Source of the DNA: Mycobacterium sp.
GTDB lineage: Bacteria; Actinomycetota; Actinomycetes; Mycobacteriales; Mycobacteriaceae
Assembly: GCA_020438865.1 (NCBI GenBank)
Contig: JAGQTU010000005.1
Coordinates: forward strand, 1 to 64,000
DNA: 64,000 nucleotides
Direction: 5' to 3'
In this document: one piece after another, positions 16,763 through 25,259 of the stretch
Layout: every line of letters starts with the position of its first letter
Numbering within the stretch: position 1 is the stretch's first letter
Program-made: the position numbers and the translations under genes
The notes under the pieces: model-generated
Told to the model about the DNA's origin: nothing
What the model saw: only the letters and a program-made list of their open reading frames with translations
Databases searched by the model: none

Positions 16763-17136
16763 GCAGGCTGATCGATCTCGCCATCGGCGCCGCACTCCTG
16801 ACCGGCGCGGTCAGCCACGGCTACCTCTATATCCATGGCTACCAACATATTCCGGCGATCGGACCAGGGTTCCTGGCCCTGGCCAGTGGGTCCGCCACGC
16901 TGGCCGTGCTGATCGCCCTCGGCGGTCCGTGGTGGTTGCGCGTGCTGGCCTTCGTCGCCTCGCTCGGCGCGCTGGTCGCGTTCGGGCTCTCCCGCACCGT
17001 CGGCGTGTTGGGGTTCGTCGAACGCGGCTGGCAGCCGATACCGCATGCGGCGCTCAGCGTGGTCGCCGAGGCGGTCGTCGTGGTGCTCTGCGTCGCCGCC
17101 CTCGTCCCGCGGGTCGCCGGCGGCAGTCGCTCGTAG
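16759..17136 (+). CDS. Four-helix membrane protein
   Basis: A 125-residue protein with about four membrane helices and two His-rich first-loop positions ('SHGYLYIHGYQHIPAIG'). Histidines near membrane edges could bind haem or metal, but that is speculative. ATG 16759 overlaps the metallophosphoesterase stop. The last residues (GGSRS) and the TAG stop are contributed by copy C of the dispersed 19-bp repeat, so the native C-terminus may have been reset by that element. Confidence 0.75.
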   Translation: MSRLIDLAIGAALLTGAVSHGYLYIHGYQHIPAIGPGFLALASGSATLAVLIALGGPWWLRVLAFVASLGALVAFGLSRTVGVLGFVERGWQPIPHAALSVVAEAVVVVLCVAALVPRVAGGSRS

Positions 17137-17143
17137 CCGGGCA
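17125..17143 (+). repeat. Dispersed 19-bp repeat, copy C
   Basis: An exact AGTCGCTCGTAGCCGGGCA. It supplies the last codons (Ser-Arg-Ser) and the TAG of the preceding membrane-protein gene. Confidence 0.85.
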
Positions 17144-17203
17144 CGCAGCCCTCCCCGCCGACCGCGCGCGCAACCCCCTTGCCCACCGAATGGACCGGCG
17201 TTA

Positions 17204-17241
17204 GAATTCCTCGCACGTAGAATTCACTGCCTGCTGAATTC
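17204..17241. promoter_or_regulatory. Three GAATTC direct repeats at exact 16-bp intervals (candidate TetR operator)
   Basis: GAATTC occurs at 17204, 17220 and 17236, each preceded by TA or CT, just upstream of the TetR start. Regular spacing near one and a half helical turns suggests cooperative binding by the adjacent regulator. Confidence 0.5.
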
Positions 17242-17266
17242 GGTGGGCCGGCGTGAGGGGACCGGA

Positions 17267-17881
17267 TTGGCGGCCAAGCGAATCCATACCGGGCGGCGGC
17301 CCGGGGCCACCACCACGCGCGCGCTGATCGGTGACGCCGCCCGAAAGCAGTTCGCCGAACTGGGTTATGACCGCACCTCGATCCGCTCGGTCGCCAAACA
17401 GGCCGAGGTCGACCCCGCGCTGGTGAAGCACTTCTTCGGCACCAAGTGGGAGCTGTTCCTGGCGGTCGTGGAGCTCCCGCTGGACCCGCCGGCGCTCATC
17501 GAGACGGTGGTGACGGGCGATCAGGCGCTGGTGGGCCGGCGGCTGGCCGCGGCGCTGATCGACATCCTCGACGACGAACGCCGCCGGCGTCCGATGCTGA
17601 GCATGATCCGCGCCGCCACCTCCGAGCCGGCGGCCGCGGTGCTGGTGCGGGAGTTCCTGACCCGAAACATCCTGGAGCCCATCGCCGAACGGCTCGGTGC
17701 GGCCGACGCCCGGTACCGGGCCGGGCTGGTGATGTCGCAGATCGTCGGCTTCACCATGTCGCGCTACGTGGTGGCCCTGCAGCCGTTGGCGAAGCGATCC
17801 CGCGACGACCTCATCGCCGACCTGGGGACCACCTTCCAGCACTACCTGCGGGGCGAGCTCGGGCCGGGAGGCGGCCGATGA
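17267..17881 (+). CDS. TetR family transcriptional regulator
   Basis: A 204-residue repressor. The N-terminal helix-turn-helix is 'IGDAARKQFAELGYDRTSIRSVAKQAEVDPALVKHFFGTKWELF' (about residues 18-62), classic TetR. The C-terminal ligand domain shows 'MIRAATSEPAAAVLVREFLTR'. I chose TTG 17267 because GAGGGG lies 7 nt upstream; GTG 17243 is an in-frame alternative without a ribosome site. Its stop overlaps mmpS, so it most likely controls its own mmpS-mmpL operon. The inducing ligand is unknown. Confidence 0.9.
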   Translation: MAAKRIHTGRRPGATTTRALIGDAARKQFAELGYDRTSIRSVAKQAEVDPALVKHFFGTKWELFLAVVELPLDPPALIETVVTGDQALVGRRLAAALIDILDDERRRRPMLSMIRAATSEPAAAVLVREFLTRNILEPIAERLGAADARYRAGLVMSQIVGFTMSRYVVALQPLAKRSRDDLIADLGTTFQHYLRGELGPGGGR

Positions 17882-18324
17882 GGAAACCCCCGGTCGGCCG
17901 CCTGCTGGCGCGCCGGTGGACGGTACTGGTCGCCGTGGTGGTGGTCGCGGTGGCGGGCTTCGCGGTCTATCGCCTGCACGGCATCTTCGGATCGCACAAC
18001 AACGTCTCGGCCGACGGCGCGCTGCCCAACGACAACACCGCGTCCACGCCCAAGCATGTCGTCATCGAGGTCTTCGGCGACCCGGGTGCGCACGCCACCA
18101 TCACCTACCTCGACGTCAACGCGCAGCCGCAGCGCGTCGACAACGCCCGGCTGCCGTGGTCCTACGACGTCACCACCACCCAGCCCGCCGTCTTCACCAA
18201 CGTTGCGGCCCAGGGCAACAGCGATTCCCTGGGCTGCCGCATCACGATCGACGGCGCGGTCAAGGACGAACGCACCGTCAACACGTTGAACGCCTACACC
18301 TACTGTCTGGAGAAGTCCGGGTGA
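17878..18324 (+). CDS. MmpS family accessory protein
   Basis: A 148-residue protein with a short basic N-terminus, one membrane helix (WTVLVAVVVVAVAGFAVYRLH, about 19-39) and a periplasmic beta domain with 'VVIEVFGDPGAHATITYLDVNAQPQ' and two cysteines ('LGCRITIDG', 'AYTYCLEKSG'). These are the hallmarks of MmpS, which assists MmpL in lipid or siderophore export. ATG 17878 overlaps the TetR stop; its own stop overlaps mmpL. The paralogue number cannot be assigned from sequence alone. Confidence 0.9.
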   Translation: MRKPPVGRLLARRWTVLVAVVVVAVAGFAVYRLHGIFGSHNNVSADGALPNDNTASTPKHVVIEVFGDPGAHATITYLDVNAQPQRVDNARLPWSYDVTTTQPAVFTNVAAQGNSDSLGCRITIDGAVKDERTVNTLNAYTYCLEKSG

Positions 18325-21245
18325 GCGAGCATCAAGCCCAGCACAGTCCCGTGGTGCACCGCATCGCCCGCGGCATCCGGTGGTTCTCGGTGCCCATCGT
18401 CCTGGTGTGGCTGCTCATCGCCGCGACGACCAACGTCTTCGTCCCGCAACTCGAGGACGTCGGCAAGGCCCACAACGTCTCGCTGATCGCGGCGGACTCG
18501 CCCGCGCTGCAGGCGATGAAGCGGATGGGCAAGGACTTCCACGAGTTCGACTCGGACAGCATCGCGATGATCGTGCTCGAGGGCGAGCAGCCGCTGGGCG
18601 CCGAGGCGCACCAGTACTACGACACGCTGGTCCGCAAGCTGACCGCCGACACCAAACACGTGCAGCACATCCAGGACTTCTGGGGCGACCCCCTGACGGC
18701 GGGCGCGGCCCAGAGCAACGACGGCAAGGCCGCCTACGTGCAGGTGAATCTCGCTGGTAACCAAGGGGATTCACTGTCGCTGCAGTCGGTCGACGCGGTG
18801 CGCGACATCGTCGACCACACCCCGGCGCCGCCGGGCGTCAAGACCTACGTCACCGGCGCCGCGCCGCTGTTCGCCGACCAGCTCTCGGTCGGCAGCCGCG
18901 GCATCGGCAAGGTCACCGTCATCACCATCCTCGTGATCATGGCGATGCTGCTGTTCATCTACCGATCCATCTCGGCCGCGGTGGTGACCCTGCTGACGGT
19001 GCTCGTCGAGATGTCGGCCGCGCGCGGCATCGTCAGCCTGCTCGCCGACTCCGGCGTCATCGGGCTGTCCACGTTCGCCACGAACCTGCTCACCCTGCTG
19101 GTGATCGCCGCCGGCACCGACTACGCGATCTTCCTGGTCGGTCGCTACCACGAGGCCCGCCAGCTCGGCGAGGACCGCGAAACCGCCTTCTACACCATGT
19201 ATCACGGCACCGCGCACGTAATCCTGGGCTCCGGCCTGACCGTGGTCGGCGCGGTGTCGTGCCTGAGCTTCACCCGGTTGCCGTACTTCCACAGCATGGG
19301 TCCGCCCGCCGCCATCGGGGTGGCGGTCGCGTTGGTCGCCGCGCTGACGCTGGCGCCCGCCGTGCTGACCGTCGCCTCGCTGTTCGGGCTCCTGGAACCG
19401 CGGCGTTCGATGCGCACCCGCACCTGGCGGCGCATCGGCACCGCCGTGGTGCGCTGGCCCGGGCCGGTCCTGTTGGTCAGCCTCGGCATCGCCCTGATCG
19501 GCCTGCTCGCCCTGCCCGGCTACAAGACCAGCTACGACCAGCGGCGCTATCTGCCCGGCAGCGCCCCGGCCGTCGCCGGCTACGCCGCCGCCGAACGGCA
19601 CTTCTCCCAGGCCCGGCTCAACCCGGAACTGCTGATGATCGAAGCCGACCACGACATGCGCAACCCGGCCGACATGATCCTGCTGGAACGGGTGGCCCGG
19701 TCGGTCTTCCACACCGCGGGCATCGCCGAGGTGCAGTCGATCACCCGGCCGCTGGGCACCCCGCTGGATCACACGTCGCTCGGCTTCCAGCTCGGCGCGC
19801 AGAGCGTCGGCCAGGTCCAGAACCTGCCGTTCCAGCAGGCCCGCGCCGCCGACATCCTCAAGCAGGTCGCCGAGATCGACACCTCGATCGAAACCCTCAA
19901 GCAGCAACTCACCCTGCAACAGCAGGCCAACGCGGCCACCGACGAACAGGCCAGGGCGTTCCACGAAACCGTGGCGATCGCCGAGGATCTGCGCAACAAG
20001 ATCGCCAACTTCGACGACTTCCTGCGTCCGCTGCGCAACTACTTCTACTGGGAGCCGCACTGCTACGACATCCCGGCGTGCGCGGCGGTGCGCTCGGTGT
20101 TCGACGCGCTCGACGGGCTCGACGCGCTCACCGACCAGTTGGGCAATGTCACCGCCAGCCTGGACAAGCTGACGGCGCTGCAGCCGCAACTGCTCGCGCT
20201 GATCCCGAAGCAGATCGCCAGCCAGGAGGCCAACCGCGACCTGGCCATGACCAACTACGCCACCAACTCCGGGATCACCGCCAACAGCGCGGCCAACCTG
20301 GACAACGCGGGCGCCATGGGCAAGGCGTTCGACGCCGCCAAGACCGACGACTCGTTCTACCTGCCGCCCGAGGCGTTCACCAACCCCGAGTTCCAGCGCG
20401 GGCTGAGGCTGTTCCTGTCCCCGGACGGCAAGTCCGCCCGGCTGATCATCACCCACGATGGGGATCCGGCGACCCCCGACGGCATCGCCCACATCGCCGC
20501 CATCCGCAACTCCGCCAAGGACGCGGTCAAGGGCACCCCGCTCGGAAACGCCAACATCTACCTGGCCGGCACCGCGTCCACCTACAAGGACATCAGCGAG
20601 GGCGCGAAGTACGACCTGATGATCGCGGCGATATCGGCGCTCAGCCTCATCCTGCTGATCATGGTGTTCGTCACCCGAAGCCTGGTGGCCGCGCTGGTCA
20701 TCGTTGGCACGGTGGCACTTTCGCTGGGTGCCTCGTTCGGGCTGTCGGTGCTGCTGTGGCAGGACATCCTGGGCACCCCGCTGTACTGGATCGTGCTGGC
20801 GCTGTCGATCATCCTGCTGCTGGCGGTCGGCTCGGACTACAACCTGTTGCTGATCTCCCGGTTCCGGGAGGAGATCCACGCCGGCCTGAACACCGGCATC
20901 ATCCGCGCCATGGTGGGCTCCGGTTCGGTGGTCACCTCGGCGGGCCTGGTGTTCGCCGCCACCATGGCCGCCTTCGCATTCAGTGATCTGCGGGCCATCG
21001 CCCAGGTCGGCACCACGATCGCGCTCGGCCTGCTGTTCGACACCCTGATCGTGCGCTCGTTCATGACGCCGTCGATCGCGGCGCTGCTCGGCCGCTGGTT
21101 CTGGTGGCCGCAACGGGTCCGTCCCCGGCCCGCGAGCACGATGCTGCGGCCGTACGGCACCCGGTCCTCGGTGCGCCAGCTGCTGCTGTGGGACGACGAC
21201 GATGACGTGCAGCACCAACCCGCCCCGGCCGAGGAGCGCCGATGA
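18321..21245 (+). CDS. MmpL family RND lipid transporter
   Basis: A 974-residue inner-membrane transporter with two RND halves. Proton-relay Asp-Tyr pairs are visible at D267-Y268 (AGTDYAIFLVGRYHEAR) and D839-Y840 (GSDYNLLLISRFREE). Between the halves, residues about 510-650 form a long Gln-rich coiled-coil region ('ETLKQQLTLQQQANAATDEQ') with two Cys (HCYDIPACAAV), the extended periplasmic domain of MmpL4/5-type proteins. GTG 18321 overlaps mmpS. Cargo is probably a mycobacterial glycolipid or siderophore; drug efflux is possible because TetR-mmpS-mmpL operons often affect susceptibility. Confidence 0.94.
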   Translation: MSEHQAQHSPVVHRIARGIRWFSVPIVLVWLLIAATTNVFVPQLEDVGKAHNVSLIAADSPALQAMKRMGKDFHEFDSDSIAMIVLEGEQPLGAEAHQYYDTLVRKLTADTKHVQHIQDFWGDPLTAGAAQSNDGKAAYVQVNLAGNQGDSLSLQSVDAVRDIVDHTPAPPGVKTYVTGAAPLFADQLSVGSRGIGKVTVITILVIMAMLLFIYRSISAAVVTLLTVLVEMSAARGIVSLLADSGVIGLSTFATNLLTLLVIAAGTDYAIFLVGRYHEARQLGEDRETAFYTMYHGTAHVILGSGLTVVGAVSCLSFTRLPYFHSMGPPAAIGVAVALVAALTLAPAVLTVASLFGLLEPRRSMRTRTWRRIGTAVVRWPGPVLLVSLGIALIGLLALPGYKTSYDQRRYLPGSAPAVAGYAAAERHFSQARLNPELLMIEADHDMRNPADMILLERVARSVFHTAGIAEVQSITRPLGTPLDHTSLGFQLGAQSVGQVQNLPFQQARAADILKQVAEIDTSIETLKQQLTLQQQANAATDEQARAFHETVAIAEDLRNKIANFDDFLRPLRNYFYWEPHCYDIPACAAVRSVFDALDGLDALTDQLGNVTASLDKLTALQPQLLALIPKQIASQEANRDLAMTNYATNSGITANSAANLDNAGAMGKAFDAAKTDDSFYLPPEAFTNPEFQRGLRLFLSPDGKSARLIITHDGDPATPDGIAHIAAIRNSAKDAVKGTPLGNANIYLAGTASTYKDISEGAKYDLMIAAISALSLILLIMVFVTRSLVAALVIVGTVALSLGASFGLSVLLWQDILGTPLYWIVLALSIILLLAVGSDYNLLLISRFREEIHAGLNTGIIRAMVGSGSVVTSAGLVFAATMAAFAFSDLRAIAQVGTTIALGLLFDTLIVRSFMTPSIAALLGRWFWWPQRVRPRPASTMLRPYGTRSSVRQLLLWDDDDDVQHQPAPAEERR

Positions 21246-21694
21246 CACAGAGCCTGTGGGGCCTGCTGACCCTGATCTCCTATGTGGCGGTATTCGTCTT
21301 CGCTGCAGGCGCTTTCGTGCTGGTGACCCGGCTGCTGAAACGTCAGGACAGTCCGCTGAGCGAACAGGTCGGCGCCCTCACTGCGATCCTGCGCAAGGTG
21401 CGCAAACGTGAGTCGATGTCGGCCGAGGAACTCGATTACGCGCGGCAGGTCATCGCCGACCGCCGATCGCCCCTGGCGTTCTGCATCCCGTTCGTGATCA
21501 TCGGGGTCGGCTGCATCTACGTCTTCGGCAGCCTCGAGCAGTTGCACGGCCGCGATCCGTCGATACGTACGTTCATCGGGCTGATCCCGATGTTGGCCGG
21601 CACCAACCTGACCATGCAACTGCTGCGGATCGCGAAGCTGAAGCGCCGCCTGCCGAAGGCGCCGGCGCCGCCCGCCGACCTTACGCCCGCCTGA
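21242..21694 (+). CDS. Membrane protein cotranscribed with mmpL
   Basis: A 150-residue protein with an N-terminal helix (LLTLISYVAVFVFAAGAFVL), a charged cytoplasmic stretch (RLLKRQDSPLSEQVGALTAILRKV and on) and two later helices ('LAFCIPFVIIGVGCIYVFG', 'FIGLIPMLAGTNLTMQL'). The C-terminus is Lys/Pro-rich. ATG 21242 overlaps the mmpL stop, so it is probably a fourth member of the transporter operon. Function unknown. The 3' end overlaps the convergent nitroreductase gene by 14 bp. Confidence 0.72.
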   Translation: MTQSLWGLLTLISYVAVFVFAAGAFVLVTRLLKRQDSPLSEQVGALTAILRKVRKRESMSAEELDYARQVIADRRSPLAFCIPFVIIGVGCIYVFGSLEQLHGRDPSIRTFIGLIPMLAGTNLTMQLLRIAKLKRRLPKAPAPPADLTPA

Positions 21695-22061
21695 GCAGCA
21701 CCGCGCTCTCGAACGGCAGGGCGGCGAAGATCGGCCGCCACAGCCCCGAAACATGATGGGCGGCTTCGGCTTTCGGCATCACCCGCGGGTCGGCGACGCC
21801 GAAGGTCCGGCCGTACCGCTTGAGCCGCCCGCCTTCGGCGGCGGTGATGTTCTTCAGCCAGTCCCGGTCGGGCCCGTAGGTGAGGAGAATCGCCACACCC
21901 TCGTCGGTGCTGAACACCGTCAGCGGGGTCCGGAACCGGCGGCCCGAGCGGCGGCCGACGTGTTCGAGAATGCCCATCGTCGGGATGTAGCCCGCCCACA
22001 GGCGCTGGATCGGGTTGGTGACGTGCCGGTTGAACCGGGCCAGCCATTGCGGTAGCTGCAT
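21681..22061 (-). CDS. Deazaflavin (F420)-dependent nitroreductase family protein
   Basis: A 126-residue split-barrel protein of the DUF385/Ddn type. It shows 'LEHVGRRSGRRFRTPLTVF', the cofactor-phosphate binding region, and 'LLTYGPDRDWLKNI', the usual strand-helix pair. Such enzymes reduce nitro groups, quinones or other acceptors with F420H2. ATG 22061 is 21 bp from the ATG of a related divergent gene, so a single short promoter region serves both. Confidence 0.82.
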   Translation of the reverse strand: MQLPQWLARFNRHVTNPIQRLWAGYIPTMGILEHVGRRSGRRFRTPLTVFSTDEGVAILLTYGPDRDWLKNITAAEGGRLKRYGRTFGVADPRVMPKAEAAHHVSGLWRPIFAALPFESAVLLRRA

Positions 22062-22082
22062 TACTCGATCAAACTCCGACTC

Positions 22083-22478
22083 ATGGCCTATCTCAAGCCG
22101 CCTTGGTTCGCCGCGAGGATCTTCAACAAGATCGCGATGGCCACCGGCATCTCGGGTAGCGAGCGGCTGATCGTCACGGCCCGCTCGAGTGGACGACAGC
22201 AGGAGATTCCGGTGATCACCGTCGACGTCGGCGGCACCCGTTACCTGGTGTCGACCCGCGGCGAATCCCAGTGGGTCCGCAACGTTCGCGCCAACCCCAC
22301 GGTCACCCTGGCGACCAAGGTCGGTACGGCGCGCTTCTCCGCCACCGAAATCCCGGTTTCGCAACGCGATCCGGTGCTCACCGCATACCGCGCCAAGGCC
22401 GGCAAGACCGTCGACGGCTACTTCGCCAAACTGCCCGACCCGGCCGACCACCCGGTGTTCGGCCTCACGCCGGTGTGA
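22083..22478 (+). CDS. Deazaflavin (F420)-dependent nitroreductase/PNPOx-like protein
   Basis: A 131-residue split-barrel protein of the same broad family as its divergent neighbour. Key stretches are 'ERLIVTARSSGRQQEIPV', 'RYLVSTRGESQWVRNVRANP' and a C-terminal 'FAKLPDPADHPVFGL'. The G/E/S-Q-W-V-R-N element is the typical cofactor and substrate loop. The 3' end overlaps the NifU-like gene by 14 bp on the opposite strand. The physiological substrate is unknown. Confidence 0.82.
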   Translation: MAYLKPPWFAARIFNKIAMATGISGSERLIVTARSSGRQQEIPVITVDVGGTRYLVSTRGESQWVRNVRANPTVTLATKVGTARFSATEIPVSQRDPVLTAYRAKAGKTVDGYFAKLPDPADHPVFGLTPV

Positions 22479-23004
22479 GGCCGACGACCAGCCGGTCGCC
22501 CCGGGAATCCACCTCGACCAGGTCTGGGCAGCGCTGACGCAACTCGCCGAGCAGCCGCTGCCGCAGGGTCTGTTCGGCCGCGGCGCAGTTCGCGCAGGCG
22601 CCGCCCAGTTGCACCGCGACCGCGTCACCGGCCGGCTCCGCGGACACCGTCCCGCCGTGCGAGCGCACGAAGTCGCCGACCGATCCGTCGATCAGGTCGG
22701 CCGTCACCCGCATCAGCACCTCGCCGGGTGCGGGTTCGACCACCCAGCCCGCGGCGTCGCCGAGTGCGTCGCGCAGCGCGGCCTCGACGGTGCGGCCCTG
22801 CTCGCGCCAGGACAGGCCGTCGCGCAACCACAACCACACCGCGCCGTGCTCGACGAGCCCCCGGGTCAGCGTGCCGTCACCGAACAACGTCCCCAGTTCG
22901 CCTGGGGCGGTGCGGATTCGGCCGGGCGGTAGGCTACCGGGCGGCACCACCCAGCGGACCGCGGCCGGTTCTCCGGCCACCCGTTCGGCGTGCAGCGCGA
23001 TCAC
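22465..23004 (-). CDS. NifU C-terminal-domain-like protein, third gene of the feo operon
   Basis: A 179-residue protein. The C-terminal ~70 residues have 'GGACANCAAAEQTLRQRLLGELRQRCPDL', where the CANC pair corresponds to the CxxC of Fe-S scaffold (Nfu/NifU) domains. The N-terminal ~100 residues contain 'RTAPGELGTLFGDGTL', of unknown fold. GTG 23004 overlaps the feoB stop, so it is translationally coupled. Where enterobacteria carry feoC, this operon carries a possible Fe-S carrier or sensor, which suggests that it receives or reads imported iron. Confidence 0.75.
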   Translation of the reverse strand: MIALHAERVAGEPAAVRWVVPPGSLPPGRIRTAPGELGTLFGDGTLTRGLVEHGAVWLWLRDGLSWREQGRTVEAALRDALGDAAGWVVEPAPGEVLMRVTADLIDGSVGDFVRSHGGTVSAEPAGDAVAVQLGGACANCAAAEQTLRQRLLGELRQRCPDLVEVDSRGDRLVVGLTPA

Positions 23005-24953
23005 CACAGCGCGGCGACGATCGTCCTGGCCGCCAGCGCCATCACCCAGGCCACCACGAACATGTAGCCGAACGCGATCGCCGGCCACTTCCACGATCCG
23101 GTCTCGCGGCGCAGCACCCCGACCGTGGACATGCACTGCAGCGCGTACATGAAGAACAGCAGCAGCGCCGCGATCGTCGGCGCGTCGAAGAGCAGCCGCC
23201 CGGCCTGCGGCCCTTGCTCGACCCGCATACCGCGCAACGAGGCGCCCGGGTCGTCGGGGGACTGAGCCGCCGCGACCTGGCCCAGCGTTGCGACGAATGT
23301 CTCCCGCGCCGCCAGCGAGGACAGGATGCCGACGTTGATCCGCCAGTCGAAGCCCAGCGGCGCGAACACCGGCTCGACCGCCCGGCCGACCGAGGCCGCA
23401 TACGAGCGGTCGATCACGTAGGCCGAGACGGCGGCCGGATCGCTGGTGTCGACACCGGCGGCGGCCAACTGGTCCGGGTGGCGCAGCGGAAGGTTGAGCA
23501 GCACCCACAGCACGGCCGTGGTGACCAGGATGATCGAGGAGACCTTGCGCAGGAACGCCGCCGCGGCGGTCCACACCTCGGCGGCCATCGTCCGCAGCCG
23601 GGGCACCTGATACGGCGGCATCTCCATGTAGAACGGCAGCAGCGGGCCACCCCGCGACGTCAGCCGCTTGAACACCGCGGCCGCCGCCATCGCCGACACC
23701 GCGCCCATCAGGTACAGCCCGAACATCACCACGCCGCGCGCGCTGAACGGGCCGACCCGTGCCGCCGGGTCGAACAGCAGGCTCACCAGCAGCAGGTACA
23801 CCGGCAGCCGTGCCGAGCAGGTCATCAGTGGGGCGCCCATCATGGTGGCCAGCCGGTCCTTGGCCGACGGCAGCGAGCGGGTCGCCATGATCCCCGGGAT
23901 CGCGCACGCCACCGAGGACAGCAGCGCCACGAACGCGCGGCCCTCCAGCCCGGCGCGGGCCATCACCCGGTCCATCAGGAACGCCGCGCGGCTCAGGTAG
24001 CCGGAGCCCTCGAGCAGCGCGATCAGGACGAACAGCAGGATGATCTGCGGCAGGAAGGACAGCACGGTGCCCACCCCGCCGATCACCGCCTCGGACAGGA
24101 ACGCCGACAGCCAGGACAGGTGCACGTGCGCGCTGACCATGCCGCCCAGCCAGCCGAAGAAGTCGCCGACGTAGCCCTGCAGCGGCGCCGCCAGGGTGAA
24201 GATCGTCTGGAAGAACACGAACATCGTGAGCAGGAAGATCACCGTGCCGGCCACCGGATGCAGCAGGACGGCGTCGATGCGGCGGGTGCGGTGGTCCAGG
24301 TCGGGCAGTTCGTAGCCCGCGGCCCGCAGCACCGAGTCCACCCACGCGGTGACCTCCGCGGTGTCGGTGGGCGGCGGCACCACCGGGGTGCTCCACGATT
24401 CGAAGCCGGCCATCGCCTGCCGCAGCGCGACGACCCCGTCGCGGTGGCCGGCCACCACCGGCACCACCGGCACGCCGATGGCCCGACTGAGCGCCGCGAC
24501 GTCGATGTGCCCCTGCCGCCGGGCCAGGTCGTCGGTGAAGGTCAGCACCACGCAGGTGGGCAGGCCGGTCTGCAGCAGCTGGGCCAGCAGGCCCAGGGAG
24601 CGGCGCAGCGTCGTCGCGTTCAGCATGACCAGTAACGCGTCCGGGACGTCGACGCGCAGGTTGTGATGGTCGGTGTCCAGGACGTCGACCACGATCTGCT
24701 CGTCGGGGCTGATCGGGTCCAGGCTGTAGGTTCCCGGCAGGTCCTCGACCACCACCGGCCCGTCGTCCAGCCGCATCCGGCCCTCGAACCGGGCCACGGT
24801 CACCCCGGGGTAGTTGCCGGTCTTGGCGTGCAGCCCGGTCAGCGCGTTGAACAGGGTGGTCTTGCCGGAGTTCGGGCTCCCGACCACCGCGAACCGGGTC
24901 AGCCCGACATTGGTGGCGGCTCCGCCGCCGCCGTGGTGGTGGTGCCCGCTCAA
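23001..24953 (-). CDS. feoB: Ferrous iron transporter FeoB
   Basis: The 650-residue Fe2+ permease has an N-terminal G protein domain: G1 GSPNSGKTT (25-33), 'YPGVTV' as G2, 'VVEDLPGTYSL' as G3, and 'LNATTLRRS' in the G4 position where NxxD is expected, so guanine specificity may be relaxed. It starts with a His-rich tag (SGHHHHGGGG) that could bind metal. The C-terminal half holds two gate repeats and about eight helices ('CAIPGIMATRSL', 'LPVYLLLVSLLF'). The start is a TTG overlapping the feoA stop. Feo imports Fe2+ under low-oxygen or low-pH conditions. Confidence 0.93.
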   Translation of the reverse strand: MSGHHHHGGGGAATNVGLTRFAVVGSPNSGKTTLFNALTGLHAKTGNYPGVTVARFEGRMRLDDGPVVVEDLPGTYSLDPISPDEQIVVDVLDTDHHNLRVDVPDALLVMLNATTLRRSLGLLAQLLQTGLPTCVVLTFTDDLARRQGHIDVAALSRAIGVPVVPVVAGHRDGVVALRQAMAGFESWSTPVVPPPTDTAEVTAWVDSVLRAAGYELPDLDHRTRRIDAVLLHPVAGTVIFLLTMFVFFQTIFTLAAPLQGYVGDFFGWLGGMVSAHVHLSWLSAFLSEAVIGGVGTVLSFLPQIILLFVLIALLEGSGYLSRAAFLMDRVMARAGLEGRAFVALLSSVACAIPGIMATRSLPSAKDRLATMMGAPLMTCSARLPVYLLLVSLLFDPAARVGPFSARGVVMFGLYLMGAVSAMAAAAVFKRLTSRGGPLLPFYMEMPPYQVPRLRTMAAEVWTAAAAFLRKVSSIILVTTAVLWVLLNLPLRHPDQLAAAGVDTSDPAAVSAYVIDRSYAASVGRAVEPVFAPLGFDWRINVGILSSLAARETFVATLGQVAAAQSPDDPGASLRGMRVEQGPQAGRLLFDAPTIAALLLFFMYALQCMSTVGVLRRETGSWKWPAIAFGYMFVVAWVMALAARTIVAALW

Positions 24954-25255
24954 CTCACCGGTTCCACGTGGATGCAGCGGGACTGGTCGGCCCGCAGGGC
25001 GATCTCGTAGTCGCCGACGCGGTACACGATCGGGTCGCGCAGCGGGGCGCGGCGCACCATGGTGACCTCGATGCCCGGAACGATGCCGAGGTCGAAGAAC
25101 CGGCGGGCGGTGCTGGCGGCGACCTCGTCGCCGTAGCCGACGACCTTGGCCCGCTGCCCGCGGTCGAGGTCGGCCAGGGTGACCGTGGCCGGGGTGTCCA
25201 CCTCGGAGCCGGACGCCAGCCGGCGCCGGCTCATGCGGTCGGAGACTGAGGACAC
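24950..25255 (-). CDS. feoA: Ferrous iron transport protein A (SH3-like)
   Basis: A 101-residue FeoA with the SH3-like core 'TLADLDRGQRAKVVGYGDE', 'ARRFFDLGIVPGIEVTMVRRAPLRDPIVYRVGDYEIALR'. It is a cytoplasmic partner of FeoB. GTG 25255 is preferred because a TATTCT -10 ends 6 nt upstream, giving a leaderless mRNA; ATG 25234 would remove seven residues. feoB overlaps by 4 bp. The promoter region also holds a weak IdeR-like sequence. Confidence 0.9.
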   Translation of the reverse strand: MSSVSDRMSRRRLASGSEVDTPATVTLADLDRGQRAKVVGYGDEVAASTARRFFDLGIVPGIEVTMVRRAPLRDPIVYRVGDYEIALRADQSRCIHVEPVS

Positions 25256-25259
25256 TAGG

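Noticed and set aside
18771-21248. 825-codon minus-strand open frame opposite mmpL
   Set aside because: Composition dominated by Arg, Gly, Asp, Val and His with no domain; mirror of mmpL codon bias.
22728-24635. 635-codon plus-strand frame opposite feoB
   Set aside because: Antisense to a clear FeoB; Arg/Gln/His-rich with no recognisable domain.
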